DNA of 64,000 bases, from NCBI RefSeq assembly GCF_032334255.1, contig NZ_JAUHMF010000001.1, forward strand, positions 124,001-188,000, read 5' to 3'. Made by a program: the position numbers and the translations under genes. Within the stretch, counting starts at the first letter, position 1. Each line of letters opens with the position of its first letter. The DNA is from Thermanaerothrix solaris. GTDB taxonomy: Bacteria > Chloroflexota > Anaerolineae > Anaerolineales > Anaerolineaceae. The notes under the pieces were generated by a model. That model did no database searches and had not been told where the DNA came from. It saw only the letters and a program-made list of their open reading frames with translations. This document shows, piece by piece, positions 16,321-25,580 of the stretch.

Positions 16321-17673
16321 ATGTTGAAACAGGTTCGCTGGTTTTGGGTGACTTTGACCATTCTTATAGGAGGATGGATCAGTTTTGGGCTTTACAGGGC
16401 CAGTGCGGATTTTCTTCCTTCTCTTCGCTTGCCTGATGATGGAAGTATTGGGGAAATGGGCCCCATTATTTTGGAGTTTCCCGGATCCGTAGAGAGATCC
16501 AAAGTGGAGGCGGCCTGGTACCTTGAGCCTTCGGTTAATGGGCGTTTTGAGTGGCATGGACGGCAGTTATGGTTTTGGCCACAGACCGGATTGCAGCCCG
16601 ACCGGGTGTATACTCTGAGCCTACAAGCGGGTTGGAAGAAAGACCAAAGAGGGTCGCCGATCCAGGAAGTCCGTTTCACCATAAATGTTCGCGCACCGCG
16701 CCTACTTTATTTGGGGGCTCCCAACGAGTCCCCTGAAATTTATAGCGTTACCCTTGATGGGGGCGATGTTAAACAATTGACACATACGGGGGGACAAGTG
16801 TTGGAATTTGCCGTTTCCCGCGACGGTAAATATATTGCGTTCAGTATGCGCAATGCTCAGGGTGGGACGGATATCGGCATTGTCAGTCGTGGGGGACAAG
16901 ATCAGCGCATTCTCTCATCTTGTGGGCGGGATAGTTGCCGTTATCCTGTTTGGTCTCCAGATGGCAGATGGGTAACATTTATACGCATGACTCTAGCCGG
17001 GGGCGAAAAACGCTCAGTATTGTGGAGTTACGACTTTGATGATCGCCGCTTAATTCAAGTGCTGGATGCTCCCAATGTTGTGCCGACCCAACCCACATGG
17101 TCTCCCGATGGAAATTATCTGGCCGTTTATGATGAACAAGCGCAAGGTATTCGGATTGTTGGGCAAGAAGGACGGGAAAATGCGCTCATCCCCACGAACG
17201 TGAGCCAACAGCCGCGGTGGTCTTGGAATAGCCAACGTTTGTTTTTTACTGTTGAAAATAATACTGGATTAATTCCATATCACGAGGCTTATGTGGCCGA
17301 TTTAGAAAATCGGTCTACACGCCGCCTATTTGCTAATGTACCTCAAACCTTGGATGTCAGCATTCCTGCCGAATCACCAGATGGACAGTGGCTTGTGGTT
17401 GGGATGCGCATCCTCAACGGCCCGGTGAACAAGCAACTATGGTTATTCCCCGTTGAATCACTCGATACGATAGCAGAGGGGGTGCCGATCATGGCTGAGG
17501 CGATGATCAACGCTGCCGCATATCAATGGGAACCTGCAGGGCGTGCGCTAGTTTATCAACAAATTGATCTAACCTCTTCCGATGCCCAGCCCCAAATTGT
17601 CGTGTGGTGGCGGGATGACGACCAGGTTAGAGTCATCGCCAATGAGGCTGCATTTCCTACTTGGCTACCCTGA
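16321..17673 (+). CDS. Secreted TolB-like beta-propeller protein with an N-terminal Ig-like domain
   Basis: A 450-residue protein with an N-terminal signal or anchor helix. A bacterial Ig-like (SbsA/Big_5 type) domain covers about residues 40-125, with the TLSLQAGWKKDQRGSPI pattern. PD40/WD40-like propeller blades follow, marked by WSPDGRWVTF, WSPDGNYLAV and SPDGQWLVV. Such propellers act as extracytoplasmic binding or scaffold domains; no catalytic motif is seen. The stop overlaps the convergent MFS gene by 9 bases. The function is unknown. Confidence 0.75.
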   Translation: MLKQVRWFWVTLTILIGGWISFGLYRASADFLPSLRLPDDGSIGEMGPIILEFPGSVERSKVEAAWYLEPSVNGRFEWHGRQLWFWPQTGLQPDRVYTLSLQAGWKKDQRGSPIQEVRFTINVRAPRLLYLGAPNESPEIYSVTLDGGDVKQLTHTGGQVLEFAVSRDGKYIAFSMRNAQGGTDIGIVSRGGQDQRILSSCGRDSCRYPVWSPDGRWVTFIRMTLAGGEKRSVLWSYDFDDRRLIQVLDAPNVVPTQPTWSPDGNYLAVYDEQAQGIRIVGQEGRENALIPTNVSQQPRWSWNSQRLFFTVENNTGLIPYHEAYVADLENRSTRRLFANVPQTLDVSIPAESPDGQWLVVGMRILNGPVNKQLWLFPVESLDTIAEGVPIMAEAMINAAAYQWEPAGRALVYQQIDLTSSDAQPQIVVWWRDDDQVRVIANEAAFPTWLP

Positions 17674-18933
17674 GGTGGCAGATACAGAGGCTTGACGTTC
17701 GCGTTCTGGGGAGCGGACAAAGAAGTGGAGCACGATCAGAGCCCCGAAACCCAAGAAGGCAGATGCGGCAAAGGTAGCCAAATAGCCGAATTGATCGGCT
17801 AACCATCCCCCTACAAGTGGTGATAGTGCTGCTGCCGGGGCAATCAGGGTGTTGGCGAGTCCAACATACGTGGGACGTTGATCCTCCGGCCCAAATTCCA
17901 GCGTAATGGCTAAACCAATGGCCCAGAAAACGGTGTTTGCGATACCGGTTAGGATCATTACGAAATAGAACCAGGTCAAAGATGGCGCCAGCCAGGCCAA
18001 AAGGGCGCTTAGAACAACCGCGAGGGCACCAAGTTCCAGAACCGGCTGACGCTTCCATCGGTCTGCCAACCATCCCAAAAGGGGATTGGCAATGACCTGG
18101 GTGACAAACAAAACGCTGGTCATGATACCGGCTTCAAATTTTCCGAGACCACGTTCCTGGACGGCATAAACAATATAAAAGGCGAACGCCATCATCGAAA
18201 ACTGAAAGATGATTCGTCCCACCAGAAACCAGGTAAAGGACTTATCCTGCCTAAGGATAGAACGTACCTCAGACCAAAAGGTCTTGGAGTCCTGTATAGG
18301 GGCTTCGATGGTATGAGGGGGTTCGCGCGTTAGGCTGATGAAGAAAAATGAAAGTCCCATCATTATCGAAGCCAAAAGAAAGCACAAGGCGAAGTTCCCT
18401 GGAAACATCAAGCGTTCCAGGATTAAACCGGCAATGGCGGCGCCAGCGCTCCCCAAGAGGTTGGCAGCAGCTGACTGGAGGCCAAAGAACGTAGCCCGAT
18501 ATTCAGGTGGGATAATTTTCCCGATCATGTTTTGCCAGGCATTGGCGGTGAATCCTCCTCCTAAGCCTTGCCAGGTAAGGGCTAGGAAGGAAAGCCAAAG
18601 GGCGGTGTTCTTCCCCAATAGCGGGCTGAACCAGGCAATCAGACTCAAGAAGAGAAAGGGTATCCTCTCATGCACGGTCATGAAGAGTACCCAGGGCTTA
18701 AAGCGATTTAGAGCCCGCACTTTCTGAGCCGTAAAGAGTTGAGGTAACTGCCAACCTACGGTGTGAATTGCAGGTACTAAGCCAACCAGGAGCGCCGAAT
18801 CACTCATTGTGGCAATGTAAAGGGGCAGCACTGTGGAGAGGGAGGCAAAGCCGAAGGCAAAGCCAAAAAAGCCCCCATCGAGCAGGTTGACCCAAAAATT
18901 GAAGCGAAAGTGCTTGCGGATCTCGTTATCCAT
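17665..18933 (-). CDS. Major facilitator superfamily transporter
   Basis: A 422-residue protein with about twelve hydrophobic helices. An MFS signature-like loop, GWLADRWKRQPVLELGA, lies after the sixth to seventh helix, with a related GGWLADQFGY near the C-terminus. The first half resembles permeases annotated as YwfT- or YxaM-like efflux proteins, but the substrate cannot be read from sequence. It appears to be a single gene. Confidence 0.85.
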   Translation of the reverse strand: MDNEIRKHFRFNFWVNLLDGGFFGFAFGFASLSTVLPLYIATMSDSALLVGLVPAIHTVGWQLPQLFTAQKVRALNRFKPWVLFMTVHERIPFLFLSLIAWFSPLLGKNTALWLSFLALTWQGLGGGFTANAWQNMIGKIIPPEYRATFFGLQSAAANLLGSAGAAIAGLILERLMFPGNFALCFLLASIMMGLSFFFISLTREPPHTIEAPIQDSKTFWSEVRSILRQDKSFTWFLVGRIIFQFSMMAFAFYIVYAVQERGLGKFEAGIMTSVLFVTQVIANPLLGWLADRWKRQPVLELGALAVVLSALLAWLAPSLTWFYFVMILTGIANTVFWAIGLAITLEFGPEDQRPTYVGLANTLIAPAAALSPLVGGWLADQFGYLATFAASAFLGFGALIVLHFFVRSPERERQASVSATSG

Positions 18934-18957
18934 AGAGTGGCTACACTTTTATACACC

Positions 18958-18984
18958 AAAAACCCCGGCATGGATCCCGGGGCT
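18958..18984 (-). terminator. Terminator of the acidic mini-protein unit
   Basis: A GC-rich hairpin (CCCCGG at 18963-18968 with CCGGGG at 18977-18982) is followed on the minus strand by TTTTTGG. It lies between the acidic protein gene and the MFS gene. Confidence 0.65.
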
Positions 18985-19027
18985 TGGGAGGGAAGGGGTA
19001 TTTTACTTGGAAGATGTCAGGAGTGGT

Positions 19028-19261
19028 TTAGTACTCTTCCTCTTCATCATCCAGCCACTCTTCTTCCTCTTCTTCTAAATCTTCCAGGTCTTCCCATTCT
19101 TCCTCGAGTTCTTCCTCTTCCCATTCTTCCTCTACCGGAGTTTCGGTAGTGGGAGAGTAAGTCATGCATCCCGAGTCTGGATCAAGTTCAATGAGTGCCG
19201 CGCTGCAGTATCCATCATCCAGGAATGCGCAATCAATGTAATGGCAGCGAATCTTGGGCAT
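19028..19261 (-). CDS. Small Cys-containing protein with hyper-acidic tail
   Basis: A 77-residue protein. The first 35 residues have four cysteines in a small metal-site-like pattern (C-x4-C-x6-C and a later Cys: IRCHYIDCAFLDDGYC, then SGCMTY). From residue 43 onward the chain is almost entirely Glu, Asp, Trp and Leu. A strong Shine-Dalgarno sequence (minus strand AGAGGAGG) precedes the ATG, supporting a real gene. The Cys part resembles DUF1540-like mini domains, but I cannot name a family with certainty. It lies 30 bases downstream of the VKOR gene on the same strand. Confidence 0.7.
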   Translation of the reverse strand: MPKIRCHYIDCAFLDDGYCSAALIELDPDSGCMTYSPTTETPVEEEWEEEELEEEWEDLEDLEEEEEEWLDDEEEEY

Positions 19262-19291
19262 GTATTTTTTCCTCCTCTATAGTGTTGCCCT

Positions 19292-19711
19292 TTATGCCTT
19301 GAACAGTCGGGTAGTTGCGATGATGAATAATAACCCCATAACGATTGCCGAAAGCAGGCAGAACGGGCAAATCGCTTTTATAATCGCAAATTCCAGGTAA
19401 GTCAAGTAACCTGAATAACCTGTTCCGGCTAAAGTTAAACCGAATAACGCCAGATTGGCAAGTTCCTTTCCCGAAGGATACCGCCATCCAATCCCAAGTA
19501 CCAATAAAATGGTCAAGTAAGCTGCAACACCTAGCGCAGCGACAGGGATGCCCATGATCTCGGCGTAGCGACTGTTATTGACGATGTCACAATTCCCGAT
19601 TCCTGGCAGACATAAGGCCTCAGTATGGCTAATCTTGATCCAGGTAAGGTAAAGTGAGTCTATTAATCCGATAAGGGCGAGAACAAGGATAAAAAGGCCT
19701 GAACGCTTCAA
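19292..19711 (-). CDS. VKOR-family disulfide-bond oxidoreductase
   Basis: A 139-residue membrane protein with four predicted helices. Two cysteines flank the first periplasmic loop (LCLPGIGNCDIVNNSRYAEIMGIP), where NCDxVxxSxYA is the family signature. The active-site pair CPFC is in the last helix. Bacterial VKOR passes electrons from DsbA-like thioredoxins to quinones and so replaces DsbB. The exported TlpA-like thioredoxin at 61199-61750 is a possible partner (inference). It sits between moeA and the acidic protein gene. Confidence 0.92.
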   Translation of the reverse strand: MKRSGLFILVLALIGLIDSLYLTWIKISHTEALCLPGIGNCDIVNNSRYAEIMGIPVAALGVAAYLTILLVLGIGWRYPSGKELANLALFGLTLAGTGYSGYLTYLEFAIIKAICPFCLLSAIVMGLLFIIATTRLFKA

Positions 19712-19721
19712 GGTTGCCCCT

Positions 19722-20972
19722 CTATATCAAAGAATCATCCAAAGGCCAGATATCTACCTCGTGGCCCGTGGGCAAGGATTTTACACCTGCCGGGACGATA
19801 AGTAAAGCATTTGCTTGGCTCAATCCAAACAAGTTCCCGGATCCCTGGTGTCCAGTGAGGCGAGCCAAACGCTGCCCATTCGTATAACTTACAATCGCTC
19901 GCAGATAACTCTCGCGCCCGTCGGACTCGATTGGGTGTTCGAGAATTGCTTTGAGACGAAGAGGCGGAACGAATGGAAGCCCTGCTAGGCGATATATAGC
20001 AGGGCGAACAAACACCCAAAACCCAACGAAGGCAGATACCGGATTACCGGGCAGAGAAAGGATAGGCATCTCATGATATCGCCCAAACAGAATGGGTTTC
20101 CCGGGGCGCATGTTCACTCGCCAGAGATGGCGTTCGCCTTCCTGCTCGATTAGGTGACGCACGACATCAAATACCCCAACGCTGACCCCGCCTGAGGTAA
20201 GAACAAGATCAACATTGTTGCGACGTGCGGTATCCAGGGCTGAACGGACGTTGTCTAGTGTATCGGTGACGATGCCTAAGTCTATGACCTCACCACCCGC
20301 TTGCTCAATCAGCATTTTTAACATCAGGCGATTAGAGTCGTAAATTTTTCCCGGGATAGGTGCTGTGCCAAGGGGAATGAGTTCGTCACCGGTGGAAAAA
20401 ATGCCAAGCCGTGGCTGGCGATAGACCTCAATGTGGGAGATTCCCAATGCTGCCAGAAGACCGATATCCTGGGGGCGTAAACGATGCCCAGGTTCAAAGA
20501 CAGGGTGACCACGAAGAATATCCTGCCCGCGAGGACGAACGTTATCACCGGGGTTCACTGGGTTAAAGACTTGCACGGAATAGGGGGGCTGGGTGGCTTT
20601 GTCATGGAATGACAGATTGGTGTTCTCTATTGGCACCACGGCGTCGGCGCCATTTGGCAAAGGGGCGCCCGTCATGATGCGGGCGGCATGCCCCGGCGGA
20701 AGTGTAAAGTGGGGCGAGAACCCGGCAGGGATATCAGCGAACACCTTCAATTCAATCGGATGTAATTGAGAAGCCCCTTTGACATCCAAGGCTCGAACGG
20801 CAAAGCCATCTACACTACTGTTAGTAAAGGGAGGAAGGTCAGAGGGTGCAAGAATGGGCGTTGCCAATACTCGCCGAAAGGCTTGCTCCAAGGATATGGT
20901 TTCGACAGGGAGAGGACTGAGTTGTGATAGGATGTAATGACGAACCTCATCTACCGATAATAAGGTGCTCAC
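19722..20972 (-). CDS. moeA: Molybdopterin molybdenumtransferase
   Basis: A 416-residue MoeA that inserts molybdate into adenylylated molybdopterin. Motifs include the N-terminal LPPFTNSSVDGFAV, GAPLPNGADAVVPIENT, PRGQDI, STGDELIPLG, the molybdopterin-binding VLTSGGVSVGVFD near residue 255, and LSLPGNPVSAFVGFWVFV. Length and domain order are full. It is the only molybdenum-cofactor gene in the window. It follows rel by 30 bases on the same strand. Confidence 0.94.
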   Translation of the reverse strand: MSTLLSVDEVRHYILSQLSPLPVETISLEQAFRRVLATPILAPSDLPPFTNSSVDGFAVRALDVKGASQLHPIELKVFADIPAGFSPHFTLPPGHAARIMTGAPLPNGADAVVPIENTNLSFHDKATQPPYSVQVFNPVNPGDNVRPRGQDILRGHPVFEPGHRLRPQDIGLLAALGISHIEVYRQPRLGIFSTGDELIPLGTAPIPGKIYDSNRLMLKMLIEQAGGEVIDLGIVTDTLDNVRSALDTARRNNVDLVLTSGGVSVGVFDVVRHLIEQEGERHLWRVNMRPGKPILFGRYHEMPILSLPGNPVSAFVGFWVFVRPAIYRLAGLPFVPPLRLKAILEHPIESDGRESYLRAIVSYTNGQRLARLTGHQGSGNLFGLSQANALLIVPAGVKSLPTGHEVDIWPLDDSLI

Positions 20973-21002
20973 GCCTTAATCCTCCAGAATTGGATAGGTA
21001 TA

Positions 21003-23234
21003 CTATTCGATCAGGCGGCGCGCTTCCATGATATTGGGAAGATTCTCAATACGATTGAGAACACGACTTAGATGAACAATGTCTCTAATTTCGATGATGG
21101 CGCGAATAGATGCAAGATTGTGGGTGACGCGGGTGCTTAGGTTCAAGACATTGGCCTTCTCGTCGCCAAAAATCTTGGAAATGTCGCTGAGTAGCCCCTG
21201 GCGATCATAGGCCTTAATTTCGATCGTCACCGGGTAGGTGCGTTGCGTCTCGCCCCAAGTTACCTTAACAATTCGCTCCCGTTCCTGTATGCGTAGGAAG
21301 TTCGGACAATCACGACGATGCACTGTAACACCCCGCCCGCGGGTAATATAACCCATGATTTCATCGCCGGGCAGGGGCTTGCAACAGCGAGCAAAGTTAA
21401 TCAGTAGTCCCTTTACGCCCAAGACCGAGATTTCGGCTCCGCCATCGGAAGGCTTGGGTTCACGGCTGGGTACCTGAACCAGCAGAGGGTCTTTTTTAGG
21501 GGCAATATCGCTAATGCGGTTAATCACTCGTCCCAGGGGAATATCGCCACACCCGATGGCTACATAAAGATCATCTGCATTGCGGAAGTCAAACGATTGG
21601 GCTAGATTTTCAATGTCTACGTCTTTGATGCCCAAGCGGGTGAGTTCTTTCTCCAGCATTGCCCGCCCCTGGTGGATGTTCTGCTCACGATCTTGGTGCT
21701 TGAACCAGGCGCGGATTTTGGAGATAGCCCGCTGGGTTTTGACTAACCCCAGAGCGGGGTTCAACCAGTCGCGGCTGGGGCCTCCCTGTTTGGCGGTAAG
21801 GATTTCGACTTGATCACCAGTTTTTAGGGTGTAATCCAACGAGACCAGCTTCCCGTTGACCTTTGCTCCACGGCAGCGGTGGCCGATTTCGGTGTGAATG
21901 TAGTAAGCGAAGTCAATGGGTGTAGAACCAGCCGGTAAGTCCACAATATCGCCCCGCGGCGTGAATACGTATACCCGATCCTGGAAGATATCGCTCTTAA
22001 GCCCATCCACAAATTCTTGGGCATCCATGACTTCCTGGCGCCACTCGCTCAGAGTCTTGCGTAGCCAGTTAATGCGCTGCTCGTAAAGTTCATCGCGAGG
22101 ACTACGTTCTTTATAGCGCCAGTGGGCAGCAATACCATACTCCGCGTTCTGATGCATTTCGTAGGTGCGAATCTGGACTTCAAGCGGTTTACCATCATCA
22201 TAGATGACCGCGGTGTGGAGAGATTGGTAGAAGTTATCTTTAGGGGCGGCGATGTAGTCATCAAACTCTTGGGGAATGGGGCGCCAGTGTCCATGGATAA
22301 CGCCCAGGGCGGCGTAGCAAGTGGCTTTATCTTCGACCAGCAAGCGCACCCCACGCAAGTCGCGCACCATGTCAAAGGTTTTGCCACGATCTACCATCTT
22401 GCGGTAGATCGAATAAATGTGTTTGGGACGCCCGGTGACTTCGGCTTTTATTCCGTTTTCCTCAAGCACCTTTTTCAGGCGAACGATAATCTGCTGGATC
22501 TCGCGTTCGCGATCCTCGCGCCGCTCGGCCAGTTTTTCAGCGATCTCGCGATATTTTTCTGGATTGACATAGCGAAACGCCAGATCCTCCAGTTCCCATT
22601 TGATCTGCCAAATCCCCAGGCGGTTGGCGAGCGGAGCAAAGATATCCAGCGTCTGTTGCGCAATGCGGCGACGTTCCTCCTCTGGTAAGTAGCCCAGGGT
22701 GCGCATGTTATGCAGACGATCTGCCAGTTTTATCAGCACAATGCGAATATCGTCCCCCATTGCCAGAAAAACTTTGCGCAGCGTCTCGTTCGTCAAATCG
22801 CTCTTCTTAGGGCGGGGGTAAGTGCTGATATCCGCCGTGGTTTCACCATCGCGGGTGGGTTTCTCATCGGGTGAGATGCGAGGAAGATTAGAGAGTTTGG
22901 TTACACCATCTACCAGGTGCGCGACTTCATCACCGAATTCTCGCCGGAGGTCTTCAAGTGTGACATGGGTATCTTCAACCGTATCATGGAGCAGTGCGGC
23001 TATGATCATGACCGGCGGTACCTGTAATTCGGCCAAGATGGCGGCAACTTCTACACAGTGCGTGATATAGGGTTCCCCTGAGGCGCGCTTTTGGCCCCGA
23101 TGGGCTTCTTCGGCGAAGCGATAGGCCCGCATTATGAGTTCACGTTCCACTAACGTGTAACTCTGTGGCAGTCGTTCCATCAGGGACTCAATTTTCATAT
23201 CTAATTCTTCCGCACCCATTGTTCTACCGATCAT
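21003..23234 (-). CDS. rel: Bifunctional (p)ppGpp synthetase/hydrolase (RelA/SpoT homologue)
   Basis: A 743-residue long RSH protein that makes and degrades the alarmone (p)ppGpp. The HD hydrolase domain is intact (HCVEVAAIL and LLHDTVEDT, residues about 55-105). The synthetase domain carries NFYQSLHTAV and EVQIRT. A TGS domain begins at VYVFTPRGDIVDLPAGSTPIDFAY. A zinc-finger-like region holds FARCCKPLPGDEI, and an ACT domain ends the protein. Both catalytic halves look functional. ATG 23234 is used; ATG 23219 (MGAEELDMKIE) is a possible alternative. It is divergent from pfkA. Confidence 0.94.
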   Translation of the reverse strand: MIGRTMGAEELDMKIESLMERLPQSYTLVERELIMRAYRFAEEAHRGQKRASGEPYITHCVEVAAILAELQVPPVMIIAALLHDTVEDTHVTLEDLRREFGDEVAHLVDGVTKLSNLPRISPDEKPTRDGETTADISTYPRPKKSDLTNETLRKVFLAMGDDIRIVLIKLADRLHNMRTLGYLPEEERRRIAQQTLDIFAPLANRLGIWQIKWELEDLAFRYVNPEKYREIAEKLAERREDREREIQQIIVRLKKVLEENGIKAEVTGRPKHIYSIYRKMVDRGKTFDMVRDLRGVRLLVEDKATCYAALGVIHGHWRPIPQEFDDYIAAPKDNFYQSLHTAVIYDDGKPLEVQIRTYEMHQNAEYGIAAHWRYKERSPRDELYEQRINWLRKTLSEWRQEVMDAQEFVDGLKSDIFQDRVYVFTPRGDIVDLPAGSTPIDFAYYIHTEIGHRCRGAKVNGKLVSLDYTLKTGDQVEILTAKQGGPSRDWLNPALGLVKTQRAISKIRAWFKHQDREQNIHQGRAMLEKELTRLGIKDVDIENLAQSFDFRNADDLYVAIGCGDIPLGRVINRISDIAPKKDPLLVQVPSREPKPSDGGAEISVLGVKGLLINFARCCKPLPGDEIMGYITRGRGVTVHRRDCPNFLRIQERERIVKVTWGETQRTYPVTIEIKAYDRQGLLSDISKIFGDEKANVLNLSTRVTHNLASIRAIIEIRDIVHLSRVLNRIENLPNIMEARRLIE

Positions 23235-23448
23235 ACCTTTAATCGCCTGTTCTAAAAGTAAGGTCTAAATTTTCGTACCAATTCGATTTTTGATCTGCGT
23301 GATAGTATACTCCATACAAGATCAAAAGCAAGAGAGTCATCCGTAAGACATATAATTTGTTCAGACCTGAGCGTTATCTTTAGACTGACTTGAGATTTTT
23401 GTGTGTTAAAATCTACGCCGTTATGTGATTTTTTTTTCGGAGGGACTT

Positions 23449-24417
23449 ATGAAACGGATTGCAGTACTGACAAGTGGGGGGGATGCGCCGGGGATGAATG
23501 CGGCGATCCGAGCGGTAGTGCGAACTGGGATATACCGCGGTTGGGAAGTCTATGGGGTACAGTTGGGTTACCAAGGTCTAATTGACGGTAAGGTGATCCC
23601 GCTAACTGCGCGAGATGTGGGTGGAATTATCCAACGCGGGGGCACCATCCTTGGCAGTGCGCGGTCACTGGAATTTAAGACCAAAGCGGGACAACTTAAA
23701 GCGATCCGGACGCTAAATCAACATGGCATTGAAGCGCTGGTTGTCATTGGTGGTAACGGCTCTCAAACCGGATCGTATGCGCTGCACAGTTTGGGATTTC
23801 CGGTGGTAGGGGTAGCCTCGACCATTGATAATGATCTCTATGGTTCAGATATTACCATTGGAGTGGATACCGCCCTCAACATTGCTCTGGAAGCCATTGA
23901 CCGATTAAAGACAACCGCATCTTCGCATCAGCGGGCGTTTCTGGTTGAAGTGATGGGAAGAGACTGCGGCTATCTGGCGCTGATGTCGGCCATTGCCGGA
24001 GGCGCTGAAGCGGTGGTGATACCCGAGGTGGAAGTGGATCCAGAGGAAATTGCTCAGCGCCTGATTCGCGCTTATGAACGTGGTAAAGCGCATGCGTTGG
24101 TTGTGGTGGCCGAAGGTGCGCGTTACAACGCGGAAGGTTTGGCCGAATACTTCAAGCAACATCATGAGCGCTTGGGTTTTGACTTGCGGGTGACCATTCT
24201 TGGCCATGTGCAACGCGGAGGCAATCCAAGCGCCTATGATCGCATACTCGCCAGCCGCTTGGGGGCTGCAGCCACCGAAGCCATTGAACGAGGTGAGACG
24301 GGAGTATTGGTGGGATTAATTCGCGGCGAAGTGACAACAACCCCACTCGAAGAGGTGGTCAATAATAAAAAGCCAATTGACCTGCGCTTGTTTGAACTGG
24401 CTAAAGTGTTAGATTAG
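23449..24417 (+). CDS. pfkA: 6-phosphofructokinase
   Basis: A 322-residue enzyme of glycolysis that phosphorylates fructose 6-phosphate. The N-terminus is MKRIAVLTSGGDAPGMNAAIR, with STIDNDLYGSDITIG around the catalytic aspartate and EVMGRDCGYLAL in the substrate site. ATG 23449 follows CGGAGGG, an ideal Shine-Dalgarno sequence. The nucleotide loop reads GGNGSQTG instead of GGDGS. The glycine that usually marks ATP rather than pyrophosphate use is present, but the preceding aspartate is asparagine. The phosphate donor is best left as probable ATP. Confidence 0.92.
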   Translation: MKRIAVLTSGGDAPGMNAAIRAVVRTGIYRGWEVYGVQLGYQGLIDGKVIPLTARDVGGIIQRGGTILGSARSLEFKTKAGQLKAIRTLNQHGIEALVVIGGNGSQTGSYALHSLGFPVVGVASTIDNDLYGSDITIGVDTALNIALEAIDRLKTTASSHQRAFLVEVMGRDCGYLALMSAIAGGAEAVVIPEVEVDPEEIAQRLIRAYERGKAHALVVVAEGARYNAEGLAEYFKQHHERLGFDLRVTILGHVQRGGNPSAYDRILASRLGAAATEAIERGETGVLVGLIRGEVTTTPLEEVVNNKKPIDLRLFELAKVLD

Positions 24418-24420
24418 CAA

Positions 24421-24450
24421 AATCGGGCGCCGTTTTCCAGGCGCCCGATT
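24421..24450. terminator. Bidirectional terminator between pfkA and prfB
   Basis: AATCGGGCGCC (24421-24431) pairs with GGCGCCCGATT (24440-24450) in an 11-bp stem with an 8-base loop. Short T-rich tails lie on both strands between two converging genes. Confidence 0.85.
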
Positions 24451-24454
24451 TAGT

Positions 24455-25565
24455 TCACTGCGTGGTAGAAACGTAACGCGACCGTGCACTTTGGCGTAAG
24501 TAGGCTTCAATTAAGCCATCAAGGTCACCATCCAACACGGCTTGCGTGTTACCCACTTCATAATCTGTACGATGATCCTTAACCATTTGATACGGATGGA
24601 GAACGTAGGAACGAATTTGATTACCCCATTCGGCTTTTTTGTACTCGCCTTTCAGTTCCGCCAATTTACGCTCTTGTTCCTCTTGTTTTAACGCCGCTAA
24701 TCGAGCGCGCAAGACGCGCATTGCATTCTCGCGGTTTTGTAATTGGGAACGTTCATTCTGACACGATACCACAATGCCGGTTGGCAGGTGAGTAATTCGG
24801 ACGGCTGTGGCGTTTTTCTGAACATTCTGTCCGCCAGCGCTGGACGAGCGGAAAATATCGATACGTAGGTCATTGGGGTTAATGACGATTTCCTCACTGT
24901 CTGAGGCAATCTCCGGTAGGACTTCAACCAGAGCAAATGAGGTGTGGCGGCGGTGAGCGGCATCAAACGGCGAGAGTCTTACCAGACGGTGAACTCCTTT
25001 TTCGGCTTTTAAGTACCCATAGGCATTTCGTCCGGCGATAACCATGGTGACACTTTTAATACCGGCTTCTTCTCCCTCGGAATAATCCAGAATCTCAACC
25101 TCGTAGCCATGACGTTCTGCCCATCGCAGATACATACGCTGCAGCATGGCAGCCCAATCTTGGGCATCCACGCCGCCAGCACCAGCATGAATGGCTAAAA
25201 TGGCATTGCCACGATCGTAAGGACCCGAGAGTAAAATATCCAGTTCGCGCTGTTCGAGGTCATGCTCAATATCTTCGACCTCTTGCTCAATTTCGGTGCG
25301 GAGGGATTCGTCCTCAAGTTGTGCCAAGTCTAAAAGGTCTTGAACCCGCAAGGTTAGACGATCCCAGGACTCGAGTTCTTCTTTAACCTCCGCCAGGCGT
25401 TTCATGACTTGTTGTGCATGGCTTGGGTCGTCCCAAAGCTTGGGGTCCTCGCTTATTTTTTGCAGGGCTTCGAGGTCGGCACGTTTTTTATCCAAGTCAA
25501 AGATGCACCTGTAAATCGTGGATATGTCGTTTTATGTTCTCGAGACGTTCAATCAAATCCTGCAT
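24455..25565 (-). CDS. prfB: Peptide chain release factor 2, expressed through a +1 programmed frameshift
   Basis: RF2 ends translation at UAA and UGA. The main frame (25495 to 24455) encodes 346 residues with the GGQ motif region SSAGGQNVQKNATAVRITH and the RF-2-type core. The family N-terminus lies in another frame: ATG at 25565, after GGGAGGG, encodes MQDLIERLENIKRHIHDLQ. That frame stops at TGA 25499-25497 in the context CTT TGA C. A +1 shift joins it to DLDKKRADLEALQK. This is the known autoregulatory site at which low RF2 allows shifting. The gene closes the minus-strand run that starts at tRNA-Leu(UAG). Confidence 0.95.
25496..25510 (-). promoter_or_regulatory. prfB programmed +1 frameshift site
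   Basis: Minus strand reads AGGTGCATCTTTGAC. AGGTG is the internal Shine-Dalgarno-like stimulator, three bases before CTT, and UGA-C is the poorly terminated stop. The arrangement matches the classical RF2 site, with the SD element slightly shorter than AGGGGG. Confidence 0.93.
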
Positions 25566-25580
25566 AAAACCCTCCCTAAA

